A stretch of 64,000 nt of DNA, taken from Alphaproteobacteria bacterium (GTDB lineage: Bacteria; Pseudomonadota; Alphaproteobacteria; Rhizobiales; Rhizobiaceae). The notes under the pieces are model-generated. The model did no database searches and had not been told where the DNA came from. It worked only from the letters and a program-made list of their open reading frames with translations. Every line of letters starts with the position of its first letter. The stretch's first letter is position 1. The stretch is taken from assembly GCA_024742485.1 (NCBI GenBank), contig JANSYK010000004.1:124001-188000 (forward strand), given 5' to 3'. Below, piece by piece: positions 56,043 to 64,000 of the stretch. A program made the translations under genes and the position numbers.

Positions 56043-57026
56043 TCAGTGGGTCTCGGAACGGCTCGTCAAATTGACCGCCTGTCCAGCGTGGCCGGACTTG
56101 GACAAAGCGGTTCCCGTGCCCGACGCGGCATTTGTCACATCATCCGCATCCGGTACTTCGATGCAGTCACCGCCGCTCTCGGCTGCCAGTTGAACCAGTT
56201 CACCGGCCCACTTCAAAATACTCATCCCGTCGCAGATCTCGAAATTCGCATGCGCCAAACCGATGCTGATGCTGCTCCATTCCGTTCCCTCAACGTCGGC
56301 CTGCGCCCTGACCGCCCGCATGATTCGGTCACAGGCACGCATCGATGTTTTCGGGTCGGTGTTTGGATAGACGATGGCAAACCGGTCATCGGACGTTCGG
56401 CCGATACTGTCATAGGCGCGTGTCTCGTCCACCAGTATTCTCGTCAGTTTCCTGATCAGATCATCGCCTGCTGCAGCGCCATTGGTTTGGGTGATGCGCT
56501 CGAACGCATCCACCTTGATGGCAGCAACCGACAAGGGTGAACGAAACCGGCGGTAGCGATTGAATTCGCCATCCAGAATGTTCAGCAAATGGCGCAGGTT
56601 GTGCAGACCGGTAAGGTCATCGCTCAACGATTGTGACTTCAGCCGTTTATGGGCAAATTCGAAGTCGCGCATGCTGAGCATCGCATGAAGTTTTGCATCT
56701 TCGACCACGGGAATGTGGCGAATATTCTTGCTGCTCATCGTCTCGTAGACATCATCCATCAAATCATCTGTACGACAGGTGATGACAGACGTGATCATGA
56801 CATCGGAAACCGCCTTGCTGAAGCAATGATGCGGATTGCTCGCAAAAGAGCGCACCAGATCACGTTCGGAAATGATACCGACGATTTCAGCCGCATCTCC
56901 GATGACAGGAAGCGCTCCGATATTGTTGTCCGCCAGAATGCGCGCCGCGTCGAGCAAACTCAGATTGCAGCGGATCGACGTTAACCCGGTCTGGTTTTTT
57001 TGTTCAAGCAATTCTCGGATTCTCAT
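56043..57026 (-). CDS. CBS-pair protein with degenerate GGDEF domain
   Basis: The 327-residue soluble product has two CBS domains (about 10-62 and 72-128; NNIGALPVI...GIISERDLVR and KNIRHIPVVED...MLSMRDF) followed by a GGDEF-like domain (SDDLTGLHNLRHLLNILDGEF). The GGDEF signature reads SDDRF, so cyclase activity is lost; the domain may bind GTP or c-di-GMP, or only dimerise. CBS pairs bind adenine nucleotides, so the protein may relay energy status. ATG 57026 follows GGGGA. It is a single gene. Confidence 0.82.
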   Translation of the reverse strand: MRIRELLEQKNQTGLTSIRCNLSLLDAARILADNNIGALPVIGDAAEIVGIISERDLVRSFASNPHHCFSKAVSDVMITSVITCRTDDLMDDVYETMSSKNIRHIPVVEDAKLHAMLSMRDFEFAHKRLKSQSLSDDLTGLHNLRHLLNILDGEFNRYRRFRSPLSVAAIKVDAFERITQTNGAAAGDDLIRKLTRILVDETRAYDSIGRTSDDRFAIVYPNTDPKTSMRACDRIMRAVRAQADVEGTEWSSISIGLAHANFEICDGMSILKWAGELVQLAAESGGDCIEVPDADDVTNAASGTGTALSKSGHAGQAVNLTSRSETH

Positions 57027-57220
57027 GGATGTCCCCACATCGACTGATTTACCGGGAATTGTGTGCCCGGTTGATTAACAAACGGTGCACCGAAACGGGT
57101 CAATCGGAGCATTTGTTTTCAAAGAATCGAGAAAAACCGGTATCGCCACACGCAACGATTGCCGGCTTTCATTCCTGCTCAATCAGACGTCTACTTTTGC
57201 CTGTTGCGAAGTTGAGAGAA

Positions 57221-57877
57221 TCAACTTTGCGGGACAATGAATCGTTCCAGATCGCCATAGCCGCAATACCGATACTCATAATCCAGCTTGAGCAGAGCGG
57301 CGATATCCCGGGCCTTTTTCTCCAGCGCTGCATCCTCGGTCTGCGGCATGAACACCAGCTTGGTGTAGTTGCCGAATACAAAGTCGGCCATGTCAGCGCG
57401 GCGATCCAGCCCCAGGGCTTCCCAGACGAATGTCTCGAAATGACGGCAGAAATAGTCGGTCAGGTAAAATGTGCTGATGTCATCCTCCGCGCGGGCCGCA
57501 AAAGGCGCATTGCCCATGAAGAACGAAAAGCAGTGCGGTCCTTCGATGCGCTCGACATCGCCTTCTTCCTGCAAAACCCTGTCCAGCCGGCCACCCGTAC
57601 CGCAATCGCCGTAGAGCACGTAAATCTTCTCATACCGGTCTCCGGCACCCCTGATTTTTTCGCGCACCGCCTCCGGGATCGCTTGCGGGTCATGGTGCAG
57701 CTTGGCAGGCAGGCAGATGACATCGAGATGCCGCAAGCCATTGATTTCGATGAGATCGATCACCTCCCGTGCAAGCGCGCCGCAGGCAATCAGCAGGGTC
57801 GATCCCTGTCCACGCTTGAAATCAAAGACCTTTTGTGAAGACTGCGAACTGTGGCCGCAACCGGGGTCAGATGTCAT
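57221..57877 (-). CDS. DUF1638 family protein
   Basis: The product (218 residues from ATG 57877; ATG 57886 is an alternative) has the DUF1638 pattern: TLLIACGALAREVIDLI, LDVICLPAKLHHDPQAIPEAV, YEKIYVLYGDCGTGGRLDRVL, ISTFYLTDYFCRHFE and a C-terminal LDYEYRYCGYGDLERF. Several conserved cysteines could bind metal. Members often lie near corrinoid-dependent methyltransferase genes, but none is present here. Function is not established. Confidence 0.75.
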   Translation of the reverse strand: MTSDPGCGHSSQSSQKVFDFKRGQGSTLLIACGALAREVIDLIEINGLRHLDVICLPAKLHHDPQAIPEAVREKIRGAGDRYEKIYVLYGDCGTGGRLDRVLQEEGDVERIEGPHCFSFFMGNAPFAARAEDDISTFYLTDYFCRHFETFVWEALGLDRRADMADFVFGNYTKLVFMPQTEDAALEKKARDIAALLKLDYEYRYCGYGDLERFIVPQS

Positions 57878-58346
57878 CAATCTCATCCTTTCCAGCAGAC
57901 CGCTCAATCGGGCCGGACAAGCCGAAATTCGGCATCCGTTACCCACCAGGAAAAGTGCCCCGATCAACAATGATCTCCCAAACTCTGTCCGGCCATCGGG
58001 CAGATTATCAAGATTTTACCTTGCCGTGACTGTGACCGGGTCAGCCCTGATTGGCCGTCGCAATCGCGCCATCGATCGGCACCACGACCGCCACGCACCG
58101 GAGCGAATTCGTTTGCTATTGCCTGGGATCTGTGATTTATGCCGCTCAACGCGCCGTGCGTAGACGATCGAAAGATTGCTGACGGCGTCCTTGGAAAGCA
58201 GCATATCGCCTTAGATCGTTGCCGCAAAGACAGTGCATGAAGGCACACCGAGAAACGCAGCTGATCTACGCAAGCTTGCCCAAAACAGTAATCGACGATG
58301 CAGCGCCAAAAGGCCGTTGCGTGCGTCGATGTGAGAAAGACCCTAC
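57878..58346. other. 469-bp gene-free leader region before the DEAD-box helicase gene
   Basis: I see no supported gene on either strand. It must hold the promoters of the DUF1638 gene and of the helicase-cspA gene. The part nearest the helicase (about 58200-58346) could be a structured cold-shock leader, as such genes often have long 5' untranslated regions, but no clear hairpin series or FNR-type box is visible. Confidence 0.45.
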
Positions 58347-59942
58347 TTGAAAAATTTTAGTGATGTCGGCTTGGCCGATTCCATTCTTCGCGCCGTGACG
58401 GCCGAAGGTTACACCGCTCCAACCCCCATTCAAAACGAAGTGATACCGGCAATGTTGGCCGGCAGGGATATTCTGGGCACCGCCCAGACCGGCACCGGCA
58501 AGACCGCCGCCTTTGTCCTGCCGCTTCTGCACCGGATCGCGACCGACCGGCAAATTCCCGGACCCAAGGGCTGCCGGGCCCTTATCCTGGTGCCGACGCG
58601 AGAACTCGCGACTCAGATCGCCGTCAGCATTCGCACCTACGGACAGTTTGTCCGGCCCACCACGGCCATCGTGGTTGGTGGCCTCAAACCGCGTCCGCAA
58701 ATCAAGGCCCTTGCACCGGGCGTTGACATTGTCATTGCCACCCCCGGGCGGCTCGAAGACCATATGGGCACCGGTGCGATCCGGCTGGACGGCGCCGCGA
58801 CCGTGGTTCTCGACGAAGCTGACCAGATGCTGGATCTCGGCTTTGCCCCGGCAATTCGCCGCATTCTCGGCAAGCTGCCGAAAAAACGGCAGACGGTTTT
58901 GCTGTCGGCAACAATGCCCAAACAGATACGAACCCTGGCGCGCGATTATCTTTCGCAACCCGAGGAAATCGCCGTCGCACCAGTTGCAAAGCCGATCGAA
59001 CGGATCGATCAGACTGTTCTGTGGACCGACAAGGCCGCCAAACGGGAGCGCCTCATCGAGGTCCTTTCCCAGGAAGGTGTCGAACGGGCAATCGTCTTTA
59101 CCCGCACCAAACGGGGTGCCGACAAGGTCTGCAGGCAACTCGACAAGGCCGGCCTTTCAAGCGCCGCCATTCATGGCAACAAAAGCCAGGGCCAACGCGA
59201 TCGCGCGCTCGGTGCCTTTCGCAAGGCCAATGTGACGATCCTTGTCGCAACGGACATTGCCGCACGTGGCATCGATGTCGACGGTGTCAGCCACGTGGTC
59301 AATTATGAATTGCCCAATGTGCCGGAAGCCTATGTACACCGCATTGGACGCACGGCCCGCGCCGGCGCCAGCGGCGTTGCCATATCGCTGTGCGATCCAT
59401 CGGAACGCGGATTGCTGAAAGATATCGAACGGCTGATCGGCCGACCACTCGGTGACGAGACTTCCAACAAGGGCGGTGCAACGCCCCGAACCGGTCAGCC
59501 GCAGGTCAAGACACAGGCGACACAGCAGCCGCGACGGCAACGGACCAGGCGCCAGGCGCACAATCAGAACAATCCCGCCACAGCATCGGCCAACGAAACC
59601 CCCGAAGCGGGTCTGGACCGGGTGCTTGGGAACGTCACGGCGATGCCGAAATCCCGGCGCGCAAAGCGCAACGGGGCGCGTCGCAACTCAGAAAACCAAC
59701 AAATTCGTCATGCATCAAAAGGAGATCATTCAATGCAGACTGGATCAGTAAAGTGGTTCAACGGAACCAAGGGTTATGGCTTCATCGCACCCGATGACGG
59801 CGGCGCGGACGTGTTCGTTCACATCAGCGCAGTTGAGCGGTCCGGCATGACCGGCCTCGACGAAGGCCAGAAGGTCAGCTTCGACGTGGAAGTCGATCCC
59901 AAGCGTGGCAAGTCGTCCGCTGCGAACCTGCGCGCTGCGTAA
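58347..59942 (+). CDS. DEAD-box RNA helicase fused in frame to a cold-shock domain
   Basis: The 531-residue frame holds a complete RhlE-like helicase (Q-motif [43 protein letters not shown]; residues 1-365), a low-complexity basic linker rich in Gln/Arg/Asn (about 370-460) and a full cold-shock domain (463-531; [10 protein letters not shown] and VFVHIS). There is no stop codon between the parts. An AAAGGAG site in front of the cold-shock ATG 59733 means CspA can also be made alone. The helicase start is TTG 58347 with a weak ribosome binding site. It may unwind cold-stabilised RNA. Confidence 0.88.
   Translation: MKNFSDVGLADSILRAVTAEGYTAPTPIQNEVIPAMLAGRDILGTAQTGTGKTAAFVLPLLHRIATDRQIPGPKGCRALILVPTRELATQIAVSIRTYGQFVRPTTAIVVGGLKPRPQIKALAPGVDIVIATPGRLEDHMGTGAIRLDGAATVVLDEADQMLDLGFAPAIRRILGKLPKKRQTVLLSATMPKQIRTLARDYLSQPEEIAVAPVAKPIERIDQTVLWTDKAAKRERLIEVLSQEGVERAIVFTRTKRGADKVCRQLDKAGLSSAAIHGNKSQGQRDRALGAFRKANVTILVATDIAARGIDVDGVSHVVNYELPNVPEAYVHRIGRTARAGASGVAISLCDPSERGLLKDIERLIGRPLGDETSNKGGATPRTGQPQVKTQATQQPRRQRTRRQAHNQNNPATASANETPEAGLDRVLGNVTAMPKSRRAKRNGARRNSENQQIRHASKGDHSMQTGSVKWFNGTKGYGFIAPDDGGADVFVHISAVERSGMTGLDEGQKVSFDVEVDPKRGKSSAANLRAA
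59733..59942 (+). CDS. cspA: CspA-type cold-shock protein (nested internal start)
   Basis: The 69 residues from ATG 59733 ([10 protein letters not shown]) are a complete CspA-size protein with RNP1 [10 protein letters not shown] and RNP2 VFVHIS, which bind single-stranded RNA/DNA. AAAAGGAG lies 9 bases before the ATG, although the upstream helicase frame runs straight into it. It therefore looks like a once separate gene whose upstream neighbour has no stop codon. It would be translated both alone and as the helicase tail. Confidence 0.85.
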   Translation: MQTGSVKWFNGTKGYGFIAPDDGGADVFVHISAVERSGMTGLDEGQKVSFDVEVDPKRGKSSAANLRAA

Positions 59943-59969
59943 CACACCAGCTCGACAATATTGACAGAT

Positions 59970-60004
59970 GGCGAGGTCGGATATGGCCTCGCCGTTTGTG
60001 TTTT
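59970..60004 (+). terminator. Rho-independent terminator after helicase-cspA
   Basis: GGCGAGG (59970-59976) pairs with CCTCGCC (59987-59993), followed by a T-rich GTTTGTGTTTT tail. It lies 28 bp after the stop codon and 15 bp before the convergent comC gene's end. Confidence 0.7.
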
Positions 60005-60018
60005 GACGGCCGGCTATA

Positions 60019-61026
60019 TCACCGGCCGATGGCCTCGATGTCCGCAATGAGGTTCACGTCAACGACGATTCCAGAAGATTGATACTCGCGCTTGAGCGTC
60101 TGCCGCCGATGGCCCGGGACCCTGGCTCCATCCATCTGCGCAATCATATCCGCCATGACGGCAAATCGCGGCAGGGCGTGGGCGCCAAAGGCCGCCGGAT
60201 CGATGGCGATCAGCGTTTGCCCGGATCCGGGCGGCGGACCGTCTGCATTCAGAAACGATGATTGCTCAAAGCTGTAATGGGCGCCGGTCAGGCCGGCGCT
60301 CAGCAATTCGACCATCAGGGCCAGCACGGTGCCCTTGGCATCACCCATCGGCGCCATTGTCCCATTGATCGCGGCCTCGGGATCAGTGGTCGGCTGCCCC
60401 TTCGAATCCAGCGCCCAACCTTCCGGTATGGGTTGCTTTTGCTGCCTCGCCGCCATGACTTTCCCGCGCGCCACCTTGGAAAGTGAAATGTCGATCGTGA
60501 TGGGATCGGATCCCGGTACCGGCACCGCAAAGGCAATCGGGTTGGTGCCGAGGATCGCCTTGCTGGCGCCCCACGGCGCCATGGCCGCCGGCGTATTGGC
60601 GAACAGAAGACCGATGAGCCCCTGTTCCGCCATCGCCTCGACGATCACCCCGGCAACCCCGCAATGATGGGACCGGGTAATGCCGGCAATCGCGATGCCC
60701 TGGCTGCGGGCAGCCTGCGGCAGCCAGTCCAGCGCAAGATCAAGAGCCGGATAGGCAAATCCGTTGGCCGCATCGACCAGTGCGGCACCGGGTTTTTTTG
60801 GCTCGAGATGTGGATGGGCGTGTCCGTCGACCTTGCCGCGGGCGGCCTGGGCAGAGTAGGACGCGACCCGGCGAAGACCATGGCCGCTCTGACCGGTCAG
60901 TTCCGCCGCCAGCAGGGCATTGGCCACGCTCCCGGCGTTGCCTGTCGAGACATTGCTGCGTTCAAGCGCCGAACGGATCAGCGCATGGACATCGGCCGTT
61001 GGCAGGCGCTTGGTTTCGGCCGTCAA
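60019..61026 (-). CDS. comC: Ldh2/malate-dehydrogenase-family oxidoreductase, (R)-sulfolactate dehydrogenase
   Basis: The 335-residue product belongs to the LDH2/MDH2 family (not Rossmann type), with SGHGLRRVASYSAQ, the catalytic-histidine region GITRSHHCGVAG, FANTPAAMAPWGASKAILGTNPIAFAVP and TIDISLSKVARGKV. In the sulfolactate operon it fits ComC, which oxidises (R)-sulfolactate-related 2-hydroxyacid to 3-sulfopyruvate with NAD(P). Its start overlaps the slcC stop by 4 bp. It is the last gene of the suyA-suyB-slcC-comC operon. Confidence 0.88.
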   Translation of the reverse strand: MTAETKRLPTADVHALIRSALERSNVSTGNAGSVANALLAAELTGQSGHGLRRVASYSAQAARGKVDGHAHPHLEPKKPGAALVDAANGFAYPALDLALDWLPQAARSQGIAIAGITRSHHCGVAGVIVEAMAEQGLIGLLFANTPAAMAPWGASKAILGTNPIAFAVPVPGSDPITIDISLSKVARGKVMAARQQKQPIPEGWALDSKGQPTTDPEAAINGTMAPMGDAKGTVLALMVELLSAGLTGAHYSFEQSSFLNADGPPPGSGQTLIAIDPAAFGAHALPRFAVMADMIAQMDGARVPGHRRQTLKREYQSSGIVVDVNLIADIEAIGR

Positions 61027-61955
61027 ACCGGTTCTCCCAGATGCGACAGGACGGTCTCGGCGATCAGTGCACTGACACGTATGTTGGATTCTTTCGTCAC
61101 CCCGGCAATATGCGGAGTCAGCACCAGATTGGAAAGGCCGTCGAATTTCCGAGCCGCCTCCGCTGTCAGCGGTTCGGTTTCGAAAACGTCCAGCGCCGCA
61201 CCGGCAAGCGCACCCGATTTCAGGGCGGCCGCCAGGGCGGCCTCGTCAATCACCCCTCCACGCGCCGCGTTGATCATGACGGCGGTTGGTTTCATGCGCG
61301 CCAGGGTTTGCGCATTGATCAGGTGGCGTGTCGAATCGTTGAGCGGCGTGTGCACGCTGACAACATCGGCCAAATCCAGAACCCCCTCCAGCGCCACATT
61401 GCGGGCCATATGCCAGGCCGGATCGTTAGCGGGGCAATAGGGATCGTGGGCAATAACCTCCATGCCGAGAGCCTGCGCACGCATGGCGACTTCCCGGGCA
61501 ATGGCACCGAAACCGACGAGCCCCATCACGTGCCCGGCAAGTTCACGGCCGATCAGCGCCTGTCGCGGCCACTGACCATCGATCATCGCCGCCGTGGATT
61601 GATAGGCCCCCCGCAGCAGCAACATAGCCGTTGAGATGACATATTCGGCAACCGACAGATTGTTGGCGCCGGTGGCCGGGAAAACCGCCACTTCTCTTTC
61701 CTTGCAGGCATCCAAATCGATATTGTCGAGACCCACACCCAACCGGCCGACGCATTTCAGATTTGGCGCCGCGTCAAGCAGCGCGGCGGTAACCTGCGTC
61801 CGGTTGCGCACGATCAGGGCGGTGGCATCGGTAAGTTTTTCCGGGATCCGGTCCTGCGCGTCGGCAAGACCTGGATCATAGAGAGTGGACAACCGGGCAG
61901 ACAGCATCGCCACCGCCGGTTCGTCCATGAACTCCGTAATCACGACCGCGCTCAT
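61023..61955 (-). CDS. slcC: D-2-hydroxyacid dehydrogenase, (S)-sulfolactate dehydrogenase
   Basis: The 310-residue product is a 3-phosphoglycerate-dehydrogenase-type enzyme: NAD motif VMGLVGFGAIAREVA, and catalytic Arg (NAARGGVIDE), Glu (FETEP) and His (TPHIAGVTKES). Placed with suyAB and comC it matches SlcC, which oxidises (S)-sulfolactate to 3-sulfopyruvate; together with ComC it racemises the substrate to the isomer cleaved by SuyAB. It lies 48 bp after suyB. Confidence 0.9.
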   Translation of the reverse strand: MSAVVITEFMDEPAVAMLSARLSTLYDPGLADAQDRIPEKLTDATALIVRNRTQVTAALLDAAPNLKCVGRLGVGLDNIDLDACKEREVAVFPATGANNLSVAEYVISTAMLLLRGAYQSTAAMIDGQWPRQALIGRELAGHVMGLVGFGAIAREVAMRAQALGMEVIAHDPYCPANDPAWHMARNVALEGVLDLADVVSVHTPLNDSTRHLINAQTLARMKPTAVMINAARGGVIDEAALAAALKSGALAGAALDVFETEPLTAEAARKFDGLSNLVLTPHIAGVTKESNIRVSALIAETVLSHLGEPV

Positions 61956-62003
61956 CGTTCGCTTCCCCGCTACGGATTATGCACCAGTCTTTTGGTCGAT
62001 TGA

Positions 62004-63170
62004 TCAGGCACTGCGGTAGAGCTTGGTCATGACAAATTCCCGGTGCCCAAGCGCTTCGGCTGCAGTATGCCGGCCATTGGCCGTGCGCACGATCATCTCG
62101 ATCAGCGAATCGCCCGCCTGGCTGATGGTCATCTCCCGCCGCAAGATGCCGGAAACGTCGACATCCACATGCTCGCTCATCGTGCGAACCGTGCGCGGAT
62201 TGCCGGTGATCTTGATCACAGGAACAATCGGATTGCCGATCACATTGCCCTGTCCGGTCGGAAAGGTATGCATCACGTAGCCGGCAGCAGCCATCAGCGT
62301 GACGCACTCGGCAGCAGCCGAAGACGTATCCATGAAATAGAGGCCCTTGCCCTTTTTCGGCTCTTCCGCCGGCCCGAGCGCATCGACATAGGTCGATGTG
62401 CGGCCGATCTTTTCCAGATTGCCGAGAGCCTTTTCCTCAATGGTTGTCAGGCCACCGAGAATGTTGCCCTTGGTCGGCTGGCTGTCGGACAGGTCCGAGG
62501 TCTTGTGCGCATCGATCACATCGTCCTGATAGGCCTGCCAGATGGTCTTGAATTTCGCCGCAGCTTCCGGATTGGCAGCGCGCGCTTCACACAGATGCTC
62601 GGCGCCTGTTATCTCCGATGTCTCGCCAAAGCAGCCATAGATTCCTTCCGGCAGCAGCTTGTCATACATATTGCCAACGGTCGGACAGGACGACAATCCG
62701 GTGGTCGTGTCGCTTTCGCCGCATTTCGTCGAAATCCACAGATCGGAGACATCGCACTCCTCGCGCATCAGCTCCGTGGCCCAGTGAACATATTCCTTTG
62801 CAACGCGCGATGCGGCAGCGACGGTTGCGATGTCGCCATTTTGCTCGATCGACAGTCCGGTGACGGGCTTGCCGGTCTCCGCGATGCCGTCAACGACAAC
62901 TTTCGTCCATTCGGGTTCGATGCCGATCACGACAACCGCGGCGACATTGGGATTGGATCCCGTGCCGATCATCGTGCGGAAATGAAGGTCGAGATCTTCA
63001 CCGAACTGCAGCCGACCATAGGCATGCGGCAGGGCCATGGTTCCCTTGATGTTGTTGGCAACCGACTCGCAAGCCGCATTGGAAATATCGTCAAGCGGCA
63101 GGATCACCACGTGGTTTCGTACGCCAACCCGGCCATTCTCGCGGCGATAGGCCATTATTTTTTGTGACAT
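62004..63170 (-). CDS. suyB: (R)-sulfolactate sulfo-lyase subunit beta
   Basis: The 388-residue product belongs to the UxaA/altronate-dehydratase large-subunit family ([88 protein letters not shown]). With SuyA it cleaves (R)-sulfolactate to pyruvate and sulfite, the desulfonation step. AGGAG overlaps the suyA stop codon and precedes ATG 63170 at about 6 bases. Confidence 0.93.
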   Translation of the reverse strand: MSQKIMAYRRENGRVGVRNHVVILPLDDISNAACESVANNIKGTMALPHAYGRLQFGEDLDLHFRTMIGTGSNPNVAAVVVIGIEPEWTKVVVDGIAETGKPVTGLSIEQNGDIATVAAASRVAKEYVHWATELMREECDVSDLWISTKCGESDTTTGLSSCPTVGNMYDKLLPEGIYGCFGETSEITGAEHLCEARAANPEAAAKFKTIWQAYQDDVIDAHKTSDLSDSQPTKGNILGGLTTIEEKALGNLEKIGRTSTYVDALGPAEEPKKGKGLYFMDTSSAAAECVTLMAAAGYVMHTFPTGQGNVIGNPIVPVIKITGNPRTVRTMSEHVDVDVSGILRREMTISQAGDSLIEMIVRTANGRHTAAEALGHREFVMTKLYRSA

Positions 63171-63179
63171 TGTTTTCTC

Positions 63180-63467
63180 CTACCAGCGCTTGGTCTTGAC
63201 GTTGTGCACATGGACATGCTCGCCCTTCTTGATGGGCGCGACCACTTTGCCGATATCCTCACCATATTTGAAAATCGTGTCCCCGACATCCAGATCGGCC
63301 AAGGCCACCTTGTGGCCGATCGGCACATCATGCCGGCTCTCAAGCTCGAAATCCGAATCGTCATGGGTGACGACGCAGGTCATGTTCGTGCCTGCCTTCA
63401 ATTCTTCCACAACGACAACGCCAACATTGTCCTTGTGGTCATGGACCAGCAAATGCGGGATACTCAA
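63180..63467 (-). CDS. suyA: (R)-sulfolactate sulfo-lyase subunit alpha
   Basis: The 95-residue product is a SAF-domain small subunit (LLVHDHKDNVGVVVVEEL; SRHDVPIGHKVALADLDVGDTIFKYGEDIGKVVAPIKKGEHVHVHNVKTKRW), which pairs with SuyB as in altronate dehydratase. The start is TTG 63467, with TTGGAGG 5 bases upstream; a more upstream in-frame start would add unrelated residues. It is the first gene of the operon, behind a promoter that overlaps a 16-bp palindrome. Confidence 0.9.
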   Translation of the reverse strand: MSIPHLLVHDHKDNVGVVVVEELKAGTNMTCVVTHDDSDFELESRHDVPIGHKVALADLDVGDTIFKYGEDIGKVVAPIKKGEHVHVHNVKTKRW

Positions 63468-63518
63468 GGAAACCTCCAACGGATATTTTGGGATAGGCGG
63501 CACGCATGCCAAGTCTTA

Positions 63519-63534
63519 TATCTTATATAAGATA
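63519..63534. promoter_or_regulatory. putative SuyR (GntR) operator, perfect 16-bp palindrome
   Basis: TATCTTATATAAGATA is a perfect 16-bp palindrome in the gap between suyA and the divergent GntR gene, and it lies where the -10 region of the suyA promoter is expected. GntR-family repressors bind short palindromes of this kind. Confidence 0.65.
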
Positions 63535-63554
63535 CATAAAGCTGGATTTGTCAA
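63519..63554 (-). promoter_or_regulatory. probable suyA promoter
   Basis: On the minus strand TTGACA (63554-63549) is a consensus -35 hexamer, and AT-rich -10 candidates lie 15-19 bases downstream within the palindrome at 63519-63534. Binding there would block transcription of suyABslcCcomC. Confidence 0.5.
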
Positions 63555-63682
63555 CCGGAACACGATAATACCAGAGGCTGGGGGATTGACCCACCCGAAA
63601 CCCGTGCACCCGCGAATGATTGCGGGCTTCAATGCGGTTGATGCGGAACGCGGGACAGGGCATTGCAAGACGCTGGAGGGCA

Positions 63683-64000
63683 TTGAGTTTGGCGGCACAG
63701 GAAAACGACACGGCGATCGGATTCAAACCGCTTTACGCACAGGTCAAGGACCAGCTCATTCGCCGTCTCGTGGACCGGACCTGGCAGCCGGGCATGAGCC
63801 TGCCGAGCGAACAGGAACTGGCGCGCCAACTAAGCGTCAGCCAGGGAACGGTGCGAAAGGCGCTGGACGCGATGACAGCAGAAAACCTGCTGGTGCGCCG
63901 TCAGGGTCGGGGTACATTCGTGGCCGAACCGGAAGATTCGCGCATACTGTTCCAGTTTTTCCGCCTCGCCGCCGATGACGCCGACGCCACAGGCGCCACG
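63683..64000 (+). CDS. suyR: GntR-family transcriptional regulator (SuyR-like), 3' end cut
   Basis: The visible 106 codons encode an N-terminal winged HTH of the GntR/HutC type: YAQVKDQLIRRLVDRTWQPGMSLPSEQELARQLSVSQGTVRKALDAMTAENLLVRRQGRGTFVAEP. The effector domain lies beyond the window. The start is TTG 63683 or TTG 63689, both just after GGAGGG (63674-63679). Being divergent from suyA, with a 16-bp palindrome between them, it is very probably the operon regulator. Confidence 0.88.
   Translation, partial: MSLAAQENDTAIGFKPLYAQVKDQLIRRLVDRTWQPGMSLPSEQELARQLSVSQGTVRKALDAMTAENLLVRRQGRGTFVAEPEDSRILFQFFRLAADDADATGAT

Noticed and set aside
63190-63978. Long plus-strand open frame of 262 codons over suyA and the GntR gene
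   Set aside because: It runs antisense to suyA and out of frame with the clear GntR winged-helix sequence, and has no family features.

Overview
The window looks like a chromosomal segment of a GC-rich alphaproteobacterium, most likely a marine member of the Hyphomicrobiales (Rhizobiales). The evidence is the full-length cyclic beta-1,2-glucan synthase (NdvB), a FixL-like haem-PAS kinase and FixK/FNR-type regulator, rhizobial-style intergenic repeats with CTAG ends, a TRAP transporter, a sulfolactate degradation operon and a cytosolic reductive-dehalogenase homologue. The genus cannot be told from this sequence alone. Genes are densely packed on both strands; one tRNA (Arg, CCT) is present, and there is no rRNA, CRISPR array, phage or complete insertion sequence.

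Layout. 1-6 kb: DUF465 fragment, small membrane protein, threonine aldolase, a MarR/GST divergent pair with a clear palindromic operator, a VOC protein, tRNA-Arg, a reductive-dehalogenase-like Fe-S protein and a small secreted protein. 6-31 kb: an EAL protein with a degenerate GGDEF domain, then a stress island. It holds a TraR/DksA zinc-finger protein, an FNR/FixK-type regulator, an OmpR-type response regulator, a FixL-like hybrid kinase, a triple-BON protein, a VIT1-like transporter, a host-attachment-family protein, Hsp20, three universal stress proteins, an M50/CBS protease, a Ca2+-type P-ATPase, a cation/proton antiporter, a HlyD-ABC export system, PEP synthase and a PfkB kinase. The island continues to 40 kb with NdvB. 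40-43.6 kb: class III adenylate cyclase, a hypothetical protein and glycerate kinase.

43.6-64 kb: a 264-bp MITE-like element with 30-bp perfect terminal inverted repeats and CTAG flanks, then pcaD-pcaB-pobA (4-hydroxybenzoate/protocatechuate catabolism, without pcaHG or pcaC here), kynureninase, dxr, a small lipoprotein, hpd with a divergent Lrp/AsnC regulator, a dctPQM TRAP transporter, an HD hydrolase, a CBS protein with a degenerate GGDEF domain, DUF1638, a DEAD-box helicase fused in frame to a cold-shock domain, and suyA-suyB-slcC-comC (sulfolactate) with its GntR regulator cut by the window end.

How it fits together. Nine FNR/FixK-type boxes (TTGAY-N4-NTCAA, most of them perfect or one mismatch off) lie in front of stress-island transcription units between 8.3 and 30.3 kb. 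The regulator encoded there keeps the E-xx-SR recognition residues of FNR. The neighbouring kinase keeps the haem-ligand His and distal Arg spacing of FixL. The inference is an oxygen-limitation survival regulon whose gene content (Hsp20, USPs, PfkB, CtpF-like ATPase, haem sensor) parallels the mycobacterial DosR regulon but uses FixL/FixK-type parts. A dispersed repeat of about 100 bp with CTAG ends recurs between genes and several times supplies the stop codon of the flanking gene.
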